Assembly: GCA_035263125.1 (NCBI GenBank)
Contig: DATFRP010000196.1
Span: 1 to 64,000, forward strand
From: Gp6-AA40 sp035263125
GTDB taxonomy: Bacteria; Acidobacteriota; Vicinamibacteria; Vicinamibacterales; UBA2999
DNA: 64,000 nucleotides
Direction: 5' to 3'
In this document: in pieces, positions 40,662 to 49,755 of the stretch
How the letters are laid out: every line of letters begins with the position of its first letter
How positions within the stretch are numbered: the stretch's first letter is position 1
Made by a program: the position numbers and the translations under genes
The notes under the pieces: generated by a model
Databases searched by the model: none
Told to the model about the DNA's origin: nothing
What the model saw: only the letters and a program-made list of their open reading frames with translations

Positions 40662-41900
40662 ATGCGCTTCCTCATGACCCCTGTCGGCTCGAGCGGTGAT
40701 GTTCACCCATACATGGGCATCGGGCGGCGACTCCGCGAGCGAGGTCACACCGTGGTGGTGATGACGGCGGGAAAATTCGAGGACGTAGTCGTGCGTGCCG
40801 GCCTCGAGTTCCGCGAGACGATCTCGGCGGAGGAATTCGATCGCGTGACGCGAGATCCTCAGCTGTGGCACCCGCGGAAGGGCCTTGTGTTGGTGATGAG
40901 CGAGGTGGCGCGCTGGCTGCGGACGGCCTACGACCTCGTGGCTGACGCGTACGAACCTGGAACGGTTCTCGTCGGCCACGGTCTCAGCCTCGCGACGCGG
41001 CTGTTCGAAGAAAAGCATGGCGCGTCCGCTGCCACACTGCAGCTCGCGCCGTCGGTGTTCCGCTCTGACTACGGACAGCAGGCGTTGACGCCGGGCGGCG
41101 ACATTTCCACGTGGCCGCGCTGGGTCAAAAGGATCTTGTGGTGGGCGGTCGATCGATTCTTCATCGATCCCACCATCGCACCCCAGCTCAACGCGCTCAG
41201 AGGCGAGTTGAAACTTCCCCCCGTCCATCGTGTGATGAACGAATGGGTCCATTCTCCCAAACGAGTGATCGCTCTTTTTCCCGAGTGGTTTGCGCCACGA
41301 CAACCGGACTGGCCAGCGGCACTTCGTCTCACAGGGTTCCCGCTGTATGACGAATCGGATCACCAGACTGAGATGCCGGCGACGCTCGAACGCTTCCTCA
41401 ATGAGGGTCCGCCGCCGATTCTGTTTACGCCGGGCTCAGCGAACCAGCTTGCTGAGTCGTTCTTCCGTGAATCGGTCGGCGCCGCGCAGGTGATGGGACG
41501 TCGTGCGCTGCTGCTCACGCGCTACTCCACACACCTTCCACCGTTGTCCGATGGCATTCACTACGAAAGCTACGTCCCGTTCTCGGCTGTGCTGCCCCGC
41601 TGCGCCGCGATCGTGCATCACGGTGGAATCGGAACGCTCGCGCAGGGGCTTGCCGCTGGCATCCCGCAGCTGACGATGCCGCTCGGATTCGATCAACCTG
41701 ACAACGCGACGCGGCTCGGGCGGCTCGGCGTCGGCCGCTGGGTCGTGCCATCGGAGTTCAACCGACACACGGTGGCCGAGACGTTGTCTTCATTGCTGAA
41801 CGATCCGCGCGTGGCGGAGTCGTGCGCGCGATGGAAGACACAATTGCGACAGGAACACGCCATCGATCGCACTTGCGATCTGCTGGAGCAAGTAGCATAA
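40662..41900 (+). CDS. UGT-type glycosyltransferase (GT1/GT28-like)
   Basis: A 412-aa GT-B enzyme. The N-terminus MRFLMTPVGSSGDVHPYMGIGRRLRERGH matches the acceptor domain of sterol/macrolide/rhamnolipid glycosyltransferases (GSxGDVxP). The C-terminal donor site reads AAIVHHGGIGTLAQGLAAGIPQL, then PLGFDQPDNATRL, the HHGGxGT...DQ..N motif. It should glycosylate a lipid or small hydrophobic acceptor with a nucleotide sugar. No other antibiotic or glycolipid gene adjoins. A 122-bp repeat-filled gap separates it from the HerA-like gene. Confidence 0.9.
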   Translation: MRFLMTPVGSSGDVHPYMGIGRRLRERGHTVVVMTAGKFEDVVVRAGLEFRETISAEEFDRVTRDPQLWHPRKGLVLVMSEVARWLRTAYDLVADAYEPGTVLVGHGLSLATRLFEEKHGASAATLQLAPSVFRSDYGQQALTPGGDISTWPRWVKRILWWAVDRFFIDPTIAPQLNALRGELKLPPVHRVMNEWVHSPKRVIALFPEWFAPRQPDWPAALRLTGFPLYDESDHQTEMPATLERFLNEGPPPILFTPGSANQLAESFFRESVGAAQVMGRRALLLTRYSTHLPPLSDGIHYESYVPFSAVLPRCAAIVHHGGIGTLAQGLAAGIPQLTMPLGFDQPDNATRLGRLGVGRWVVPSEFNRHTVAETLSSLLNDPRVAESCARWKTQLRQEHAIDRTCDLLEQVA

Positions 41901-41903
41901 GAG

Positions 41904-42012
41904 CAAGGCCTCAGGGCTCAGGCCTCAGGCCTCAGGGCTGGGCAAGGGATCAGGTGAGCCCAGGACGGCACTGGTGGGCCACTGAGGCCTGGGCCCTGAG
42001 GCCTGGGCCCTT
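41904..42012. repeat. CCTCAGGGCTCAGGCC / CTGAGGCCTGGGCCC repeat cluster
   Basis: The gap before the HerA-like gene consists of degenerate CCTCAGG units on the left and their complements (CTGAGGCCTGGGCCCTGAGGCC) on the right, forming a large imperfect palindrome. It shares phrases with the cluster at 22853-22915. Confidence 0.65.
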
Positions 42013-42022
42013 AAGAGCACAC

Positions 42023-44470
42023 ATGATGGCGGCGGATTACGAGAAGCTCGGCCTCTTCTACCTTGGCAGGCGCTACGACCTTGCCGCCGCCCCTTCGACG
42101 GGCTCAGGGCCGACCCGAGCGCAGTCGCGGGACGGCAAGCGGCTCGACGAGCTCGTGTTGTACGACTCGAAGGATCTACTCACGCACGCCGTCTGCGTGG
42201 GAATGACCGGCAGCGGCAAGACCGGCCTCGGGATCGGGTTGATCGAGGAGGCCGCGATCGACGGGATCCCGGTCCTCGCGATCGATCCCAAGGGCGATCT
42301 CCCAAACCTCCTGCTGACGTTTCCCAATCTCGCCCCTGCTGACTTCGCGCCATGGATCGATGCGGGCGAGGCCGAGCGTCAAGGTCTGACGAAAGATGCC
42401 TACGCCGCGAAAGTGGCGGCTCAATGGAAGGCCGGTCTCGCCGAATGGAACGAAGACGGCGATCGCATCAGTCGACTGAGGAAGGCCGCCGACGTTCGCG
42501 TCTATACGCCCGGCAGTCGCGCAGCCACACCGTTGGCGCTGTTCGGCGCGCTCGGTCAACCTGCGTCAGGCGACCCCGAAGACGTTCAGGCCTCGATCGC
42601 CACGACGGCGTCGAGCCTGCTCGGCCTCGCCGGGTTGACCGACATCCAGCCGCACAGCCGCGAACAAGCGCTCCTCACCGCCATCCTGTCGACTGGAGCG
42701 CCGGAATCGGGTGCCGATCTCAGGTGGCTGGTGCAGCAGATTCAACGCCCGTCGTTTTCGCAGATCGGCGTGCTCGATCTCGAAACCTTCTACCCGGCAC
42801 GCGATCGACAGGAGCTCGCACTCAGGTTCAACGGCCTGCTGGCCTCGCCAGGCTTCGACGCGTGGAACGCGGGTGAACCGCTCGACGTGGGATCGATGCT
42901 GTTCACGCCCGAAGGGCACCCGCGCATCGCGATCGTGTCGATCGCGCATCTTGGCGACGCCGAACGCATGCTGGTGGTCTCGATGCTGTTCAACTCGCTG
43001 CTCCAGTGGACGCGGCGTCAGGGCGGCACGGGATCGCTTCGGGCGCTCGTCTACATGGATGAAGTGCTCGGGTATCTGCCTCCCGTCGCGAACCCGCCAT
43101 CGAAGCTCCCGCTGCTCACTCTGCTGAAGCAGGCCCGGGCCTTCGGCGTCGGCATCGTCCTCGCCACGCAGAATCCGGTCGACCTCGATTACAAGGCGCT
43201 GTCGAATACAGGCACATGGTTCCTCGGCAAGCTCCAGACCGAGCGCGACAAGGCTCGTGTGCTCGACGGGCTCGAGGGCGTCGCCGGGTCGCTGGATCGA
43301 CAGTCGCTCGACAAGACGCTGTCTGCGCTGCGCGGCCGCGTGTTCCTGATGCACAACGTGCACGAACACGAGCCGGTGACCTTCGAAACGCGATGGACGA
43401 TGTCCTACCTGCGGGGGCCGATGGGGCGCGACGATTTGCGTCGTGCGGCTGGCATGTCTGCCGCTGCGGCGCCCGTCAGCACAGCGCCGGCCTCAGCGGC
43501 TGAGGCACCAGCCACACAACAGCCTCCGCCACCATCAGCTCGCGCAGCATCGACAGCTTCAGGAAAACCGGTTCTGCCGGTCGGCCTTCAGGACTATTAC
43601 CTTCCCGGCGACGGACGAGCGCCCGCGGAGTACTCGCCGGTGCTGTACGGGGCTGCGCGCGTACGCTACACGGACACCAAACGCGCCATCGACGTCGTCC
43701 GCACGTTGTACGCGATCGTGCCTCTTACGAGCAGCGCGGTGGTCGTCGACTGGGACAAGGCCACACTGATCACGGACGCGCCTGACTCGCTGTCGCGACA
43801 GCCTGGAAACGCACAGGCACGATATGAGTCGCTGCCAGCGGCCGGCATGGATCAGAAGAAGTACGCGGCATGGACGAAGGACTTCGGACAATGGGTCACG
43901 CGAGCGCAGGTGCTCACGATCTTCTCGGCGCCATCGCTCAAGCTCGTATCCACGGCAGACGAGAGCGAGCGCGATTTTCAGATCCGCATCCAGCACGCGA
44001 CCCGCGAGACCCGAGACGCCGCCGTCGAAACGCTGCGGGCACAGTACGCCCCCAAGCTGGCCCGCCTCCAGGAGAAAGCGCGCAAGGCCGAGGACATCGT
44101 CGGTCGCGAGCAGCAGCAGGTCAGTCAACAGCGCCTGCAGGCTACGGTGTCGATCGGCGCGACGGTGCTGGGCGCGCTGATGGGACGGAGAGCAACGACG
44201 CTCTCGACCCTGGGACGCGCGACGACTGCGGCGCGTGGCATCGGGCGATCCGTGAAAGAGTCACAAGACGTCGCTTCGGCGCAGCAGCGGATGGACGAAG
44301 CCAAGCAGGAGGTCGCCGCGCTCGAGGCGGAGCTGCAGAAACAGGTCGACGCCATGGGCGGCGGCGCCGCGTCGGCATCGGTGCCAATCGAAACAGTGGA
44401 GATCAAACCGAAGCGCGGCGGCGTGGAAGTGCAGATCGTCGCGCTGGCGTGGCAGCCTACTGAGTACTGA
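42023..44470 (+). CDS. HerA-like / DUF853-type ATPase
   Basis: An 815-aa ATPase of the HerA/FtsK-like superfamily. Walker A is GMTGSGKTGL (about residue 62-71); the Walker B-like ALVYMDEVLGYLP is near 355; the glutamine-rich sensor region includes GIVLATQNPVDLDYKALSNT. Residues ~560-720 are mixed, and the C-terminus has a coiled coil (RLQEKARKAEDIVGREQQQV) and a predicted helical glycine-rich hinge. Such ATPases process DNA ends or act in defence/conjugation; no NurA nuclease is beside it. ATG 42023 is the start (another ATG follows). An in-frame CCCTTCGACGGGCTCAGGG element lies at residues ~23-29. Confidence 0.8.
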   Translation: MMAADYEKLGLFYLGRRYDLAAAPSTGSGPTRAQSRDGKRLDELVLYDSKDLLTHAVCVGMTGSGKTGLGIGLIEEAAIDGIPVLAIDPKGDLPNLLLTFPNLAPADFAPWIDAGEAERQGLTKDAYAAKVAAQWKAGLAEWNEDGDRISRLRKAADVRVYTPGSRAATPLALFGALGQPASGDPEDVQASIATTASSLLGLAGLTDIQPHSREQALLTAILSTGAPESGADLRWLVQQIQRPSFSQIGVLDLETFYPARDRQELALRFNGLLASPGFDAWNAGEPLDVGSMLFTPEGHPRIAIVSIAHLGDAERMLVVSMLFNSLLQWTRRQGGTGSLRALVYMDEVLGYLPPVANPPSKLPLLTLLKQARAFGVGIVLATQNPVDLDYKALSNTGTWFLGKLQTERDKARVLDGLEGVAGSLDRQSLDKTLSALRGRVFLMHNVHEHEPVTFETRWTMSYLRGPMGRDDLRRAAGMSAAAAPVSTAPASAAEAPATQQPPPPSARAASTASGKPVLPVGLQDYYLPGDGRAPAEYSPVLYGAARVRYTDTKRAIDVVRTLYAIVPLTSSAVVVDWDKATLITDAPDSLSRQPGNAQARYESLPAAGMDQKKYAAWTKDFGQWVTRAQVLTIFSAPSLKLVSTADESERDFQIRIQHATRETRDAAVETLRAQYAPKLARLQEKARKAEDIVGREQQQVSQQRLQATVSIGATVLGALMGRRATTLSTLGRATTAARGIGRSVKESQDVASAQQRMDEAKQEVAALEAELQKQVDAMGGGAASASVPIETVEIKPKRGGVEVQIVALAWQPTEY
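42091..42109. repeat. CCCTTCGACGGGCTCAGGG element inside the HerA-like gene
   Basis: This short sequence, of a type widely dispersed in bacterial genomes (its translations give PSTGSG, FDRLRAG or PEPVEG-like peptides), lies in frame near the start of the ATPase gene and encodes PSTGSG between the N-terminal strands. Confidence 0.5.
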
Positions 44471-46535
44471 AGGCAGGCGTATCGCGATTGAGCCAGGCCT
44501 GCCAGGCGTTGAAACTGAAAGGGCGTCCGAGGAATTGGCGTACGAGCTCGGCGGCAGGTTTCGAGCTTCCGGCCGCGAGGACCGTAGTCTCGTAGCGACG
44601 CGCGAGCCCGGGCTGAAGGAGATCCTTCCCGTCGAAGGCACTGAACAGGTCCTTCGCAATGACGAGCGCCCACATGTATGTGTAGTACGCGCTCGCATAC
44701 CCCTCGTTGCCGAGATGTACGAAGACCGCCTGCCGATATGTGCCGTCAACGTGGGGATACGGCATGTAGCGGTTGTGGATCTCCTTCCAGAGCGCCGTCG
44801 TATCGACTTTCGACGCGTCGCGATCGTGATATGACAGTGACGCTTTCGCGAAGACCATCTGGCCCCGCACCTCGAGACCCTGGCCGAACTCACTCGCGCG
44901 GCGCATCTGCATGACGAGGCGCGCCGGTATCGGCTCACCAGTCTGATAGTGCCTGGCGAAGCTTGCGAGCGTCACCGGATCGAAGAGCCACTCTTCGAGC
45001 ATCTGCGAGGGCGCTTCCGTGAAGTCGCGTTCCAGTCCGAGGCTGCTGAGCCCCGCCCATTCACGGTGTCCGCCGACCAGGCGGTGCACGACGTGGCCGA
45101 ATTCATGGAACAGCGTTCGTGCTTCGTCGTGCGTCATGAGGCCGGGATCACCTGGCTGTCCGCCCGGGAGACTTGCGACCAGCACTGACTCCGGTACGTG
45201 ACGACCTTCGACACCCTGTCGAACAGTACTCACCGACGCGGTCGTGGATGCTTTGTTCGCGCGCGGATGCAGATCGAGATACACGCGTCCGATCAGGCGA
45301 CCACGGTCGAGTACTTCGTACACCCGAACCGAGGGATCCCAGACGTTGACGTTCGACACGGGACGGAACGTCAGACCGAAGACGCGACTGGTGACGTCGA
45401 AGACGCCGGCGAGCACGCGGTCGAACGGGAAATAGGGACGCACCGTCTGCGAATCGAAGGCGTAGCTCGCACGACGCACCTGCTCGGCATAGTAGGCGCG
45501 GTCCCACACCTGCAGAGACGCACCCGGCAGATCGCGCTGCTTGAGCGCCAGGAGCTCTTTGGCTTCGCGAGCGGCCTTCGGTCCTGCCGCCGCCACGACG
45601 CGATCGATGAACATCGACACTGTCTTCACGTCGCCCGACATGCGCGACGCCATGTCATAGCTGGCCCAATTGGGGTATCCGAGCAGACGCGCGATCTCGC
45701 CGCGGAGCGCGAGCATGCGATCGAGCACCTCGATGTTCTTCGGATACGCCACGGTGTACGACTCGATGTACATCCGTTTGCGCACGTCCTCGCTGGTGGC
45801 GTAGGTCAACACCGGGCGCGCGTCGACGTTGTCGGTGGTGAGGGTGATGGCGCCGGCGCTGTCTGGTGTGTGGCGGGCGACGAAATCCGCCGGCAGGCCG
45901 TCGAGATCTTTGGCGCCGACGGTCCAACGACGTTGACCCTCGCGGATGTTGCGCTGGAACTCCGCCATGACCGCCGCGAGCTGATCGCGCATCGTCTGCA
46001 GGCGTGCCCGCGTCGCCGCGGGGCGATCGACGCCTCGTCGCCTGAGGTTGCCGAGCTCTCGTGCGAGGTAGTAGCGCGTGTTCGCATCGAGACCATCGGA
46101 ACGAATCGCGTTCAGCGCGTTGTAGACATCGCTCCGCAGTTGAATCTCGGAGGTGAGCGCCTGCACCCGGCGATCGAGCTCGTCACCCGTACGCCGCACG
46201 TTCTCGTCCGGGTGCACACCGGCCAGAAGTTCGGCCTCGGTGTCGGCCGTATCGAGCTCGGCACGCATGTCGTCGTACGGGCGAAGCGTGTTCGCGGCAG
46301 TGCGAGGACCTTTGACTGCGAGGAGGTGATCGAGCGATTGACGGGCGCGCGCGAGACGGCCTTCGACGATCGTCCGCAGCGACGCGGCGTCGGTAAGACC
46401 TTCGGTAAAGGGCGCGTCCGGCGCTTCAGACGGCGGAACGGCTGCGGGCGCGGGTCCCTGCACTCGGGCCGGAACCACGCCCAGCAACACGATCGCCGCG
46501 ATCGCGGCAGGCGTACGCAGCAGACGTGCAGGCAT
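44457..46535 (-). CDS. M3 family metallopeptidase (thimet/oligopeptidase F-like)
   Basis: A 692-aa exported zinc peptidase with a signal peptide (AAIAAIVLLGVVPARVQG). The active site ARTLFHEFGHVVHRL (HExxH, about residue 474-478) is followed by the third ligand in SQMLEEW and by a tail of normal M3 length. Such enzymes degrade oligopeptides; the leader places it in the periplasm. It starts 18 bp after the reductase gene upstream, so it may be read with the sulfur/siroheme genes. Its 3' end overlaps the HerA-like gene antisense by 14 bp. Confidence 0.93.
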   Translation of the reverse strand: MPARLLRTPAAIAAIVLLGVVPARVQGPAPAAVPPSEAPDAPFTEGLTDAASLRTIVEGRLARARQSLDHLLAVKGPRTAANTLRPYDDMRAELDTADTEAELLAGVHPDENVRRTGDELDRRVQALTSEIQLRSDVYNALNAIRSDGLDANTRYYLARELGNLRRRGVDRPAATRARLQTMRDQLAAVMAEFQRNIREGQRRWTVGAKDLDGLPADFVARHTPDSAGAITLTTDNVDARPVLTYATSEDVRKRMYIESYTVAYPKNIEVLDRMLALRGEIARLLGYPNWASYDMASRMSGDVKTVSMFIDRVVAAAGPKAAREAKELLALKQRDLPGASLQVWDRAYYAEQVRRASYAFDSQTVRPYFPFDRVLAGVFDVTSRVFGLTFRPVSNVNVWDPSVRVYEVLDRGRLIGRVYLDLHPRANKASTTASVSTVRQGVEGRHVPESVLVASLPGGQPGDPGLMTHDEARTLFHEFGHVVHRLVGGHREWAGLSSLGLERDFTEAPSQMLEEWLFDPVTLASFARHYQTGEPIPARLVMQMRRASEFGQGLEVRGQMVFAKASLSYHDRDASKVDTTALWKEIHNRYMPYPHVDGTYRQAVFVHLGNEGYASAYYTYMWALVIAKDLFSAFDGKDLLQPGLARRYETTVLAAGSSKPAAELVRQFLGRPFSFNAWQAWLNRDTPAFSTQ

Positions 46536-46553
46536 CGACGCTTCCGATCCGAA

Positions 46554-48383
46554 CTACGCCGAGCACTCCCCGTCCATCACCTCAGGCGAGAACGCTTGGG
46601 TCTCTCCGAGGTCGACGAAATCATCATCGGTCGTCTCGTTGGGCAGCAACTGCGCAAGATCCTTCAGCGCATCGGTTGCCGCCGCCGGCGGCAGACGCCG
46701 GAAGAAGGCCCCGAGCTCCTCATTGCCTTCGCGCCTGCTGCGATACAGATCCAGGAGACGATCGAGCGCATCCGTCAGCCGATGCACGGGCACCTTCGAG
46801 ACGACCTTGCCGAAGTGCGCGGTGCCCTCGTCCGAGCAGCCGCCGCCGACGAGCACGAAGTACTGCGGCACGGCACGACCGGCCACTTTCCTCACGCTCC
46901 CCTGGAAGCCAATCGATCCGATGTGATGCTGGCCGCAGCCATTCGGACACCCGCTGATCTTGATGTGCCCCGAGGGCACGAGGTCGACCAGTTCCGGGCG
47001 CGCGCTCAAGTGCTCGGTCAAGGTGCGGCCAAGACCACGCGACTGTGTGACGGCGAGCCGGCAGCTTTCCGCGCCGGGGCAGCTGACGACGTCGCTCAAT
47101 CGGCCCGCATCAGGCGCGCCGAGCCCCGCGGCCGCGAGCCGCTGGTAGAACGGCTCGATCGACTCGGTCTTCACCCATCGATACAGCACGTTCTGGTCGA
47201 CGGTGAGCCGCATCGTGCCGTCACCGTACGCTTCGGCGAGATCGGCGAGCACTCGCATCTGGCCCGACGTGAAGTCACCGAGCGGAAGGCGAACGGTCAC
47301 ATGGCAGTACCCGGTCTGTCGCTGCCGGCTCACGTTGCTCCGCATCCATCGCACGTACGCATCGGGCAGCGGCTGCAGCCGGACGGTGCCTGGGAGAATG
47401 CCGGGCCCGTTGACCGGCGTGCTCGCGGCGGCAGCAACCGCCTGCAGCGTCGGCGCCTGTGAGGGACACCAGTTCGGCGCGGCTTCAGGCAGCACGGTGT
47501 CGGGATTGAATGGCAGCGCGGCGCCACCCTCCGCCTTGAACGCGGCCAGCTCTTCGTCGAACCGCTGACGGAATCCGTCCCATCCAAGCGTCTTGATGGT
47601 GAACTTCAGACGGTTGCGGGATTTGTGTTCGTAATCGCCGTATTTGTGGAACACGCGGACCACTGCTTCCGCCACGTTGAACATCTCTTCAACCGGCAGG
47701 AATTCGTAGAGCACGTATCCCGACACAGGAAGGATCGACGTGCCACCTGCCACCGTCACACGGAACCCGCGCCTGCCGTCGACGATGCGCGCACGCCATC
47801 CGAGATCGTTGATCGAGGCGCAGGCGTGATCCTCAGAGCACCCCTCGAACGCGATCTTGAACTTCCTGGGCAGCTTCGCCGACAACGGGTGTCGCAGGAA
47901 GTAGCGCGTCATCGCTTCGGCGTACGGGGTCACATCGAAGACTTCGGTCGCGGAGGTCCCTGCGTACTGACAGCCGGTGATGTTGCGCACGGAGTTGCCG
48001 CAGGCTTCGCGCGTGGTGAGTCCTTGAGCGGCAAGCTCGCGCATCACGTCCTCGACGACGCTGAGAAGGACGAAGTGATATTGGATGTTCTGTCGTGTGG
48101 TGATGTGACAGAAGCCACGCGAGTAGCGTGAGGCCACGCCGGCGAGCGTTCGCATCTGCGACGCCGTCAGGATGCCCTGCGGAATCTTGATGCGCAGCAT
48201 CTGTACGTTGTCCTGGCGCTGCCCGTACGTCCCGCGCACGAGACGGAAACGCCGCCAGTCGTCGGGACTGATCTCGCCGCGCTCGTACTTGCCCAGCACC
48301 TCGACGAACTCGTCGATGTCGTGCTCGCTGGCAAAGTCCAGGCGGGCCCGCCCAAGCGTCTTCTGATCGTCAACTGCGGCCAT
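46554..48383 (-). CDS. sir: Siroheme- and [4Fe-4S]-dependent sulfite/nitrite reductase
   Basis: A 609-aa assimilatory reductase with two ferredoxin-like halves. The cluster/siroheme cysteines are SCPGAESCRLA (CxxxxxC, about residue 431) and ISGCPNGCGQHH (CxxxC, about 481). The N-terminal half has the substrate-side SRGFCHITTRQNIQYHF and the pseudo-motif AGTSATEVFD. It reduces sulfite to sulfide or nitrite to ammonium with ferredoxin. The adjoining siroheme enzymes and thr genes favour an assimilatory role. The stop region overlaps nothing; its start overlaps the SUMT gene by 14 bp. Confidence 0.9.
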   Translation of the reverse strand: MAAVDDQKTLGRARLDFASEHDIDEFVEVLGKYERGEISPDDWRRFRLVRGTYGQRQDNVQMLRIKIPQGILTASQMRTLAGVASRYSRGFCHITTRQNIQYHFVLLSVVEDVMRELAAQGLTTREACGNSVRNITGCQYAGTSATEVFDVTPYAEAMTRYFLRHPLSAKLPRKFKIAFEGCSEDHACASINDLGWRARIVDGRRGFRVTVAGGTSILPVSGYVLYEFLPVEEMFNVAEAVVRVFHKYGDYEHKSRNRLKFTIKTLGWDGFRQRFDEELAAFKAEGGAALPFNPDTVLPEAAPNWCPSQAPTLQAVAAAASTPVNGPGILPGTVRLQPLPDAYVRWMRSNVSRQRQTGYCHVTVRLPLGDFTSGQMRVLADLAEAYGDGTMRLTVDQNVLYRWVKTESIEPFYQRLAAAGLGAPDAGRLSDVVSCPGAESCRLAVTQSRGLGRTLTEHLSARPELVDLVPSGHIKISGCPNGCGQHHIGSIGFQGSVRKVAGRAVPQYFVLVGGGCSDEGTAHFGKVVSKVPVHRLTDALDRLLDLYRSRREGNEELGAFFRRLPPAAATDALKDLAQLLPNETTDDDFVDLGETQAFSPEVMDGECSA

Positions 48384-49155
48384 ACGTCACCTTATCGTGC
48401 GTCGTCACCTCGTCGTACGCAGAGTCCGGCTTTAGCCGGACCAAGGCGTCGCGCACGCGAATCACCTCTCCGATCACTAGCACACCGGGCACGCCCTCGG
48501 GGGGTCCCACCGATCCGAGCTCCGCAAGCCTGCCCGTCCATGTCCATTCATCGGCGGTCGATGCCCCGCAGATCACGGCCGCCGGAATATCCCCGGACCA
48601 GCTGTGTTCGAGCAGCCGCGACGCGATCTCATGTCGCCCGGCCAGACCCATCATCACGACGAGCGTGATGCTGTTCGGTCGTACCGCAGCGATGGTCGCA
48701 TCGAGTGACTCGCCGGTCTGTCCTGCAATGACGAGAAACCCGGACGCCACACCACGATGCGTGACCGGAATGCCGGCGAGCTCGGGCGCCGCAACCGCAG
48801 TCGTGACGCCGGGAACCACTTCCACGGGAATCCCCGCAACCGACAACGCGAGCGCCTCTTCGGCTCCGCGCCCGAACACGAAGGGATCGCCGCCCTTCAA
48901 CCGCACGACCCGTTTGCCCTGCCGCGCGGCCCTGACCATCAGCCGGTTGATCGTGTCCTGCTTGACGCTCGCACGGCCGGCGCGCTTGCCGACGCAGAAG
49001 CACTGCCCGTTGGTAGCCGCCCGTACCGCATCCGCATCGACGAGGGCGTCGTACAGGACCAGATCTGCGTGTTCGACGCGCTGCCGGGCCCGGACGGTCC
49101 ACAACTCTGGATCGCCAGGACCTGCACCGACCAACGAGACCAATCCGATCGTCAT
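48370..49155 (-). CDS. cobA: Uroporphyrinogen-III C-methyltransferase (SUMT)
   Basis: A 261-aa tetrapyrrole methyltransferase making precorrin-2 from uroporphyrinogen III with two SAM. Signature motifs: LVGAGPGDPELWTVRA at the start, VVRLKGGDPFVFGRGAEEA, and VVPGVTTAVAAPELAGIPVTHRG. The ATG at 49155 starts the conserved fold. About 20 C-terminal residues (VRLKPDSAYDEV...) come from a GTCCGGCTTTAGCCGGAC repeat and following DNA and are dispensable-looking. It lies between the precorrin-2 dehydrogenase and the reductase in a siroheme operon. Confidence 0.92.
   Translation of the reverse strand: MTIGLVSLVGAGPGDPELWTVRARQRVEHADLVLYDALVDADAVRAATNGQCFCVGKRAGRASVKQDTINRLMVRAARQGKRVVRLKGGDPFVFGRGAEEALALSVAGIPVEVVPGVTTAVAAPELAGIPVTHRGVASGFLVIAGQTGESLDATIAAVRPNSITLVVMMGLAGRHEIASRLLEHSWSGDIPAAVICGASTADEWTWTGRLAELGSVGPPEGVPGVLVIGEVIRVRDALVRLKPDSAYDEVTTHDKVTYGRS
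48424..48441. repeat. GTCCGGCTTTAGCCGGAC palindrome in the cobA 3' end
   Basis: A perfect 7-bp stem (GTCCGGC/GCCGGAC) with a TTTA loop, identical in form to the units at 9519, 9551 and 62769-62821. It codes VRLKPDS of the cobA product. Confidence 0.75.
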
Positions 49156-49172
49156 GTCGCTTTCGCCGAGCC

Positions 49173-49751
49173 TCAAGAACAGGCCCGGCCTACACTGTCA
49201 ATGCGGCGCTCATAAAGCTGGTTGAGCGCGTCGAGCAAAGAAGGTCGACGCGCCTCCATCGGTACGCCATCGCGTTTCCAGACCCGTCGCATTTCATCGG
49301 CCGTCGACATCCACTCGTCGAGATCCGACGGCAGCCACGCATCGAGCGCCTCACGCAGCAGCCCGGCCAGCGCGGGGGCACGGCCGTCGGTCGAAATCGC
49401 AAGCGTCACGCCGCTGCGCCGAACGACGCCGCCGGCGTACGCCGTCGCATTCGAGGGATCATCGACGGCATTCACGAACACTCGCAGACGCTCCGCTGCC
49501 TCGAGTACTCGACGGTTCACTGGAGCAGGTGCGGCGGCAACGACGTACCAGGCCCCATCGAGATCACGCTCGACGAATTCGCGGCGCTCGAGCACGACGC
49601 CAGGCATATCGAGCTCGGATCGAATCTCGGGCGCCACGACAGTCACACGTGCGCCTTCCTCCAACAGACCGCGCAGCTTCCCTCCAGCCACACGTCCTCC
49701 CCCGACGAGGAGCACCTTCCGGCCGTGCAGTTTCAGAAACGCGGGATACAT
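49173..49751 (-). CDS. Precorrin-2 dehydrogenase/sirohydrochlorin ferrochelatase (Met8p/CysG N-domain)
   Basis: A 192-aa protein with the NAD site HGRKVLLVGGGRVAGGKLRGLLEEGA and the family segment AVDDPSNATAYAGGVVRRSGVTLAISTDGRAPALA, matching the N-terminal half of CysG and Met8p. It oxidises precorrin-2 to sirohydrochlorin and may insert iron. It is separated from cobA by 17 bp and from thrC by 4 bp. The ending VGRACS and its stop are written by the GGCCGGGC(C)TGTTCTTGA palindrome family seen at 55701. Confidence 0.88.
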   Translation of the reverse strand: MYPAFLKLHGRKVLLVGGGRVAGGKLRGLLEEGARVTVVAPEIRSELDMPGVVLERREFVERDLDGAWYVVAAAPAPVNRRVLEAAERLRVFVNAVDDPSNATAYAGGVVRRSGVTLAISTDGRAPALAGLLREALDAWLPSDLDEWMSTADEMRRVWKRDGVPMEARRPSLLDALNQLYERRIDSVGRACS

Positions 49752-49755
49752 GACA

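Noticed and set aside
42023..44470. A HerA-NurA DNA-defence system
   Set aside because: The ATPase stands alone; no NurA nuclease, SIR2 or other effector lies beside it, so a defence role is unsupported.
45198..47462. A 754-codon plus-strand frame across the M3 peptidase and reductase genes
   Set aside because: It crosses two real genes antisense and shows no domain.
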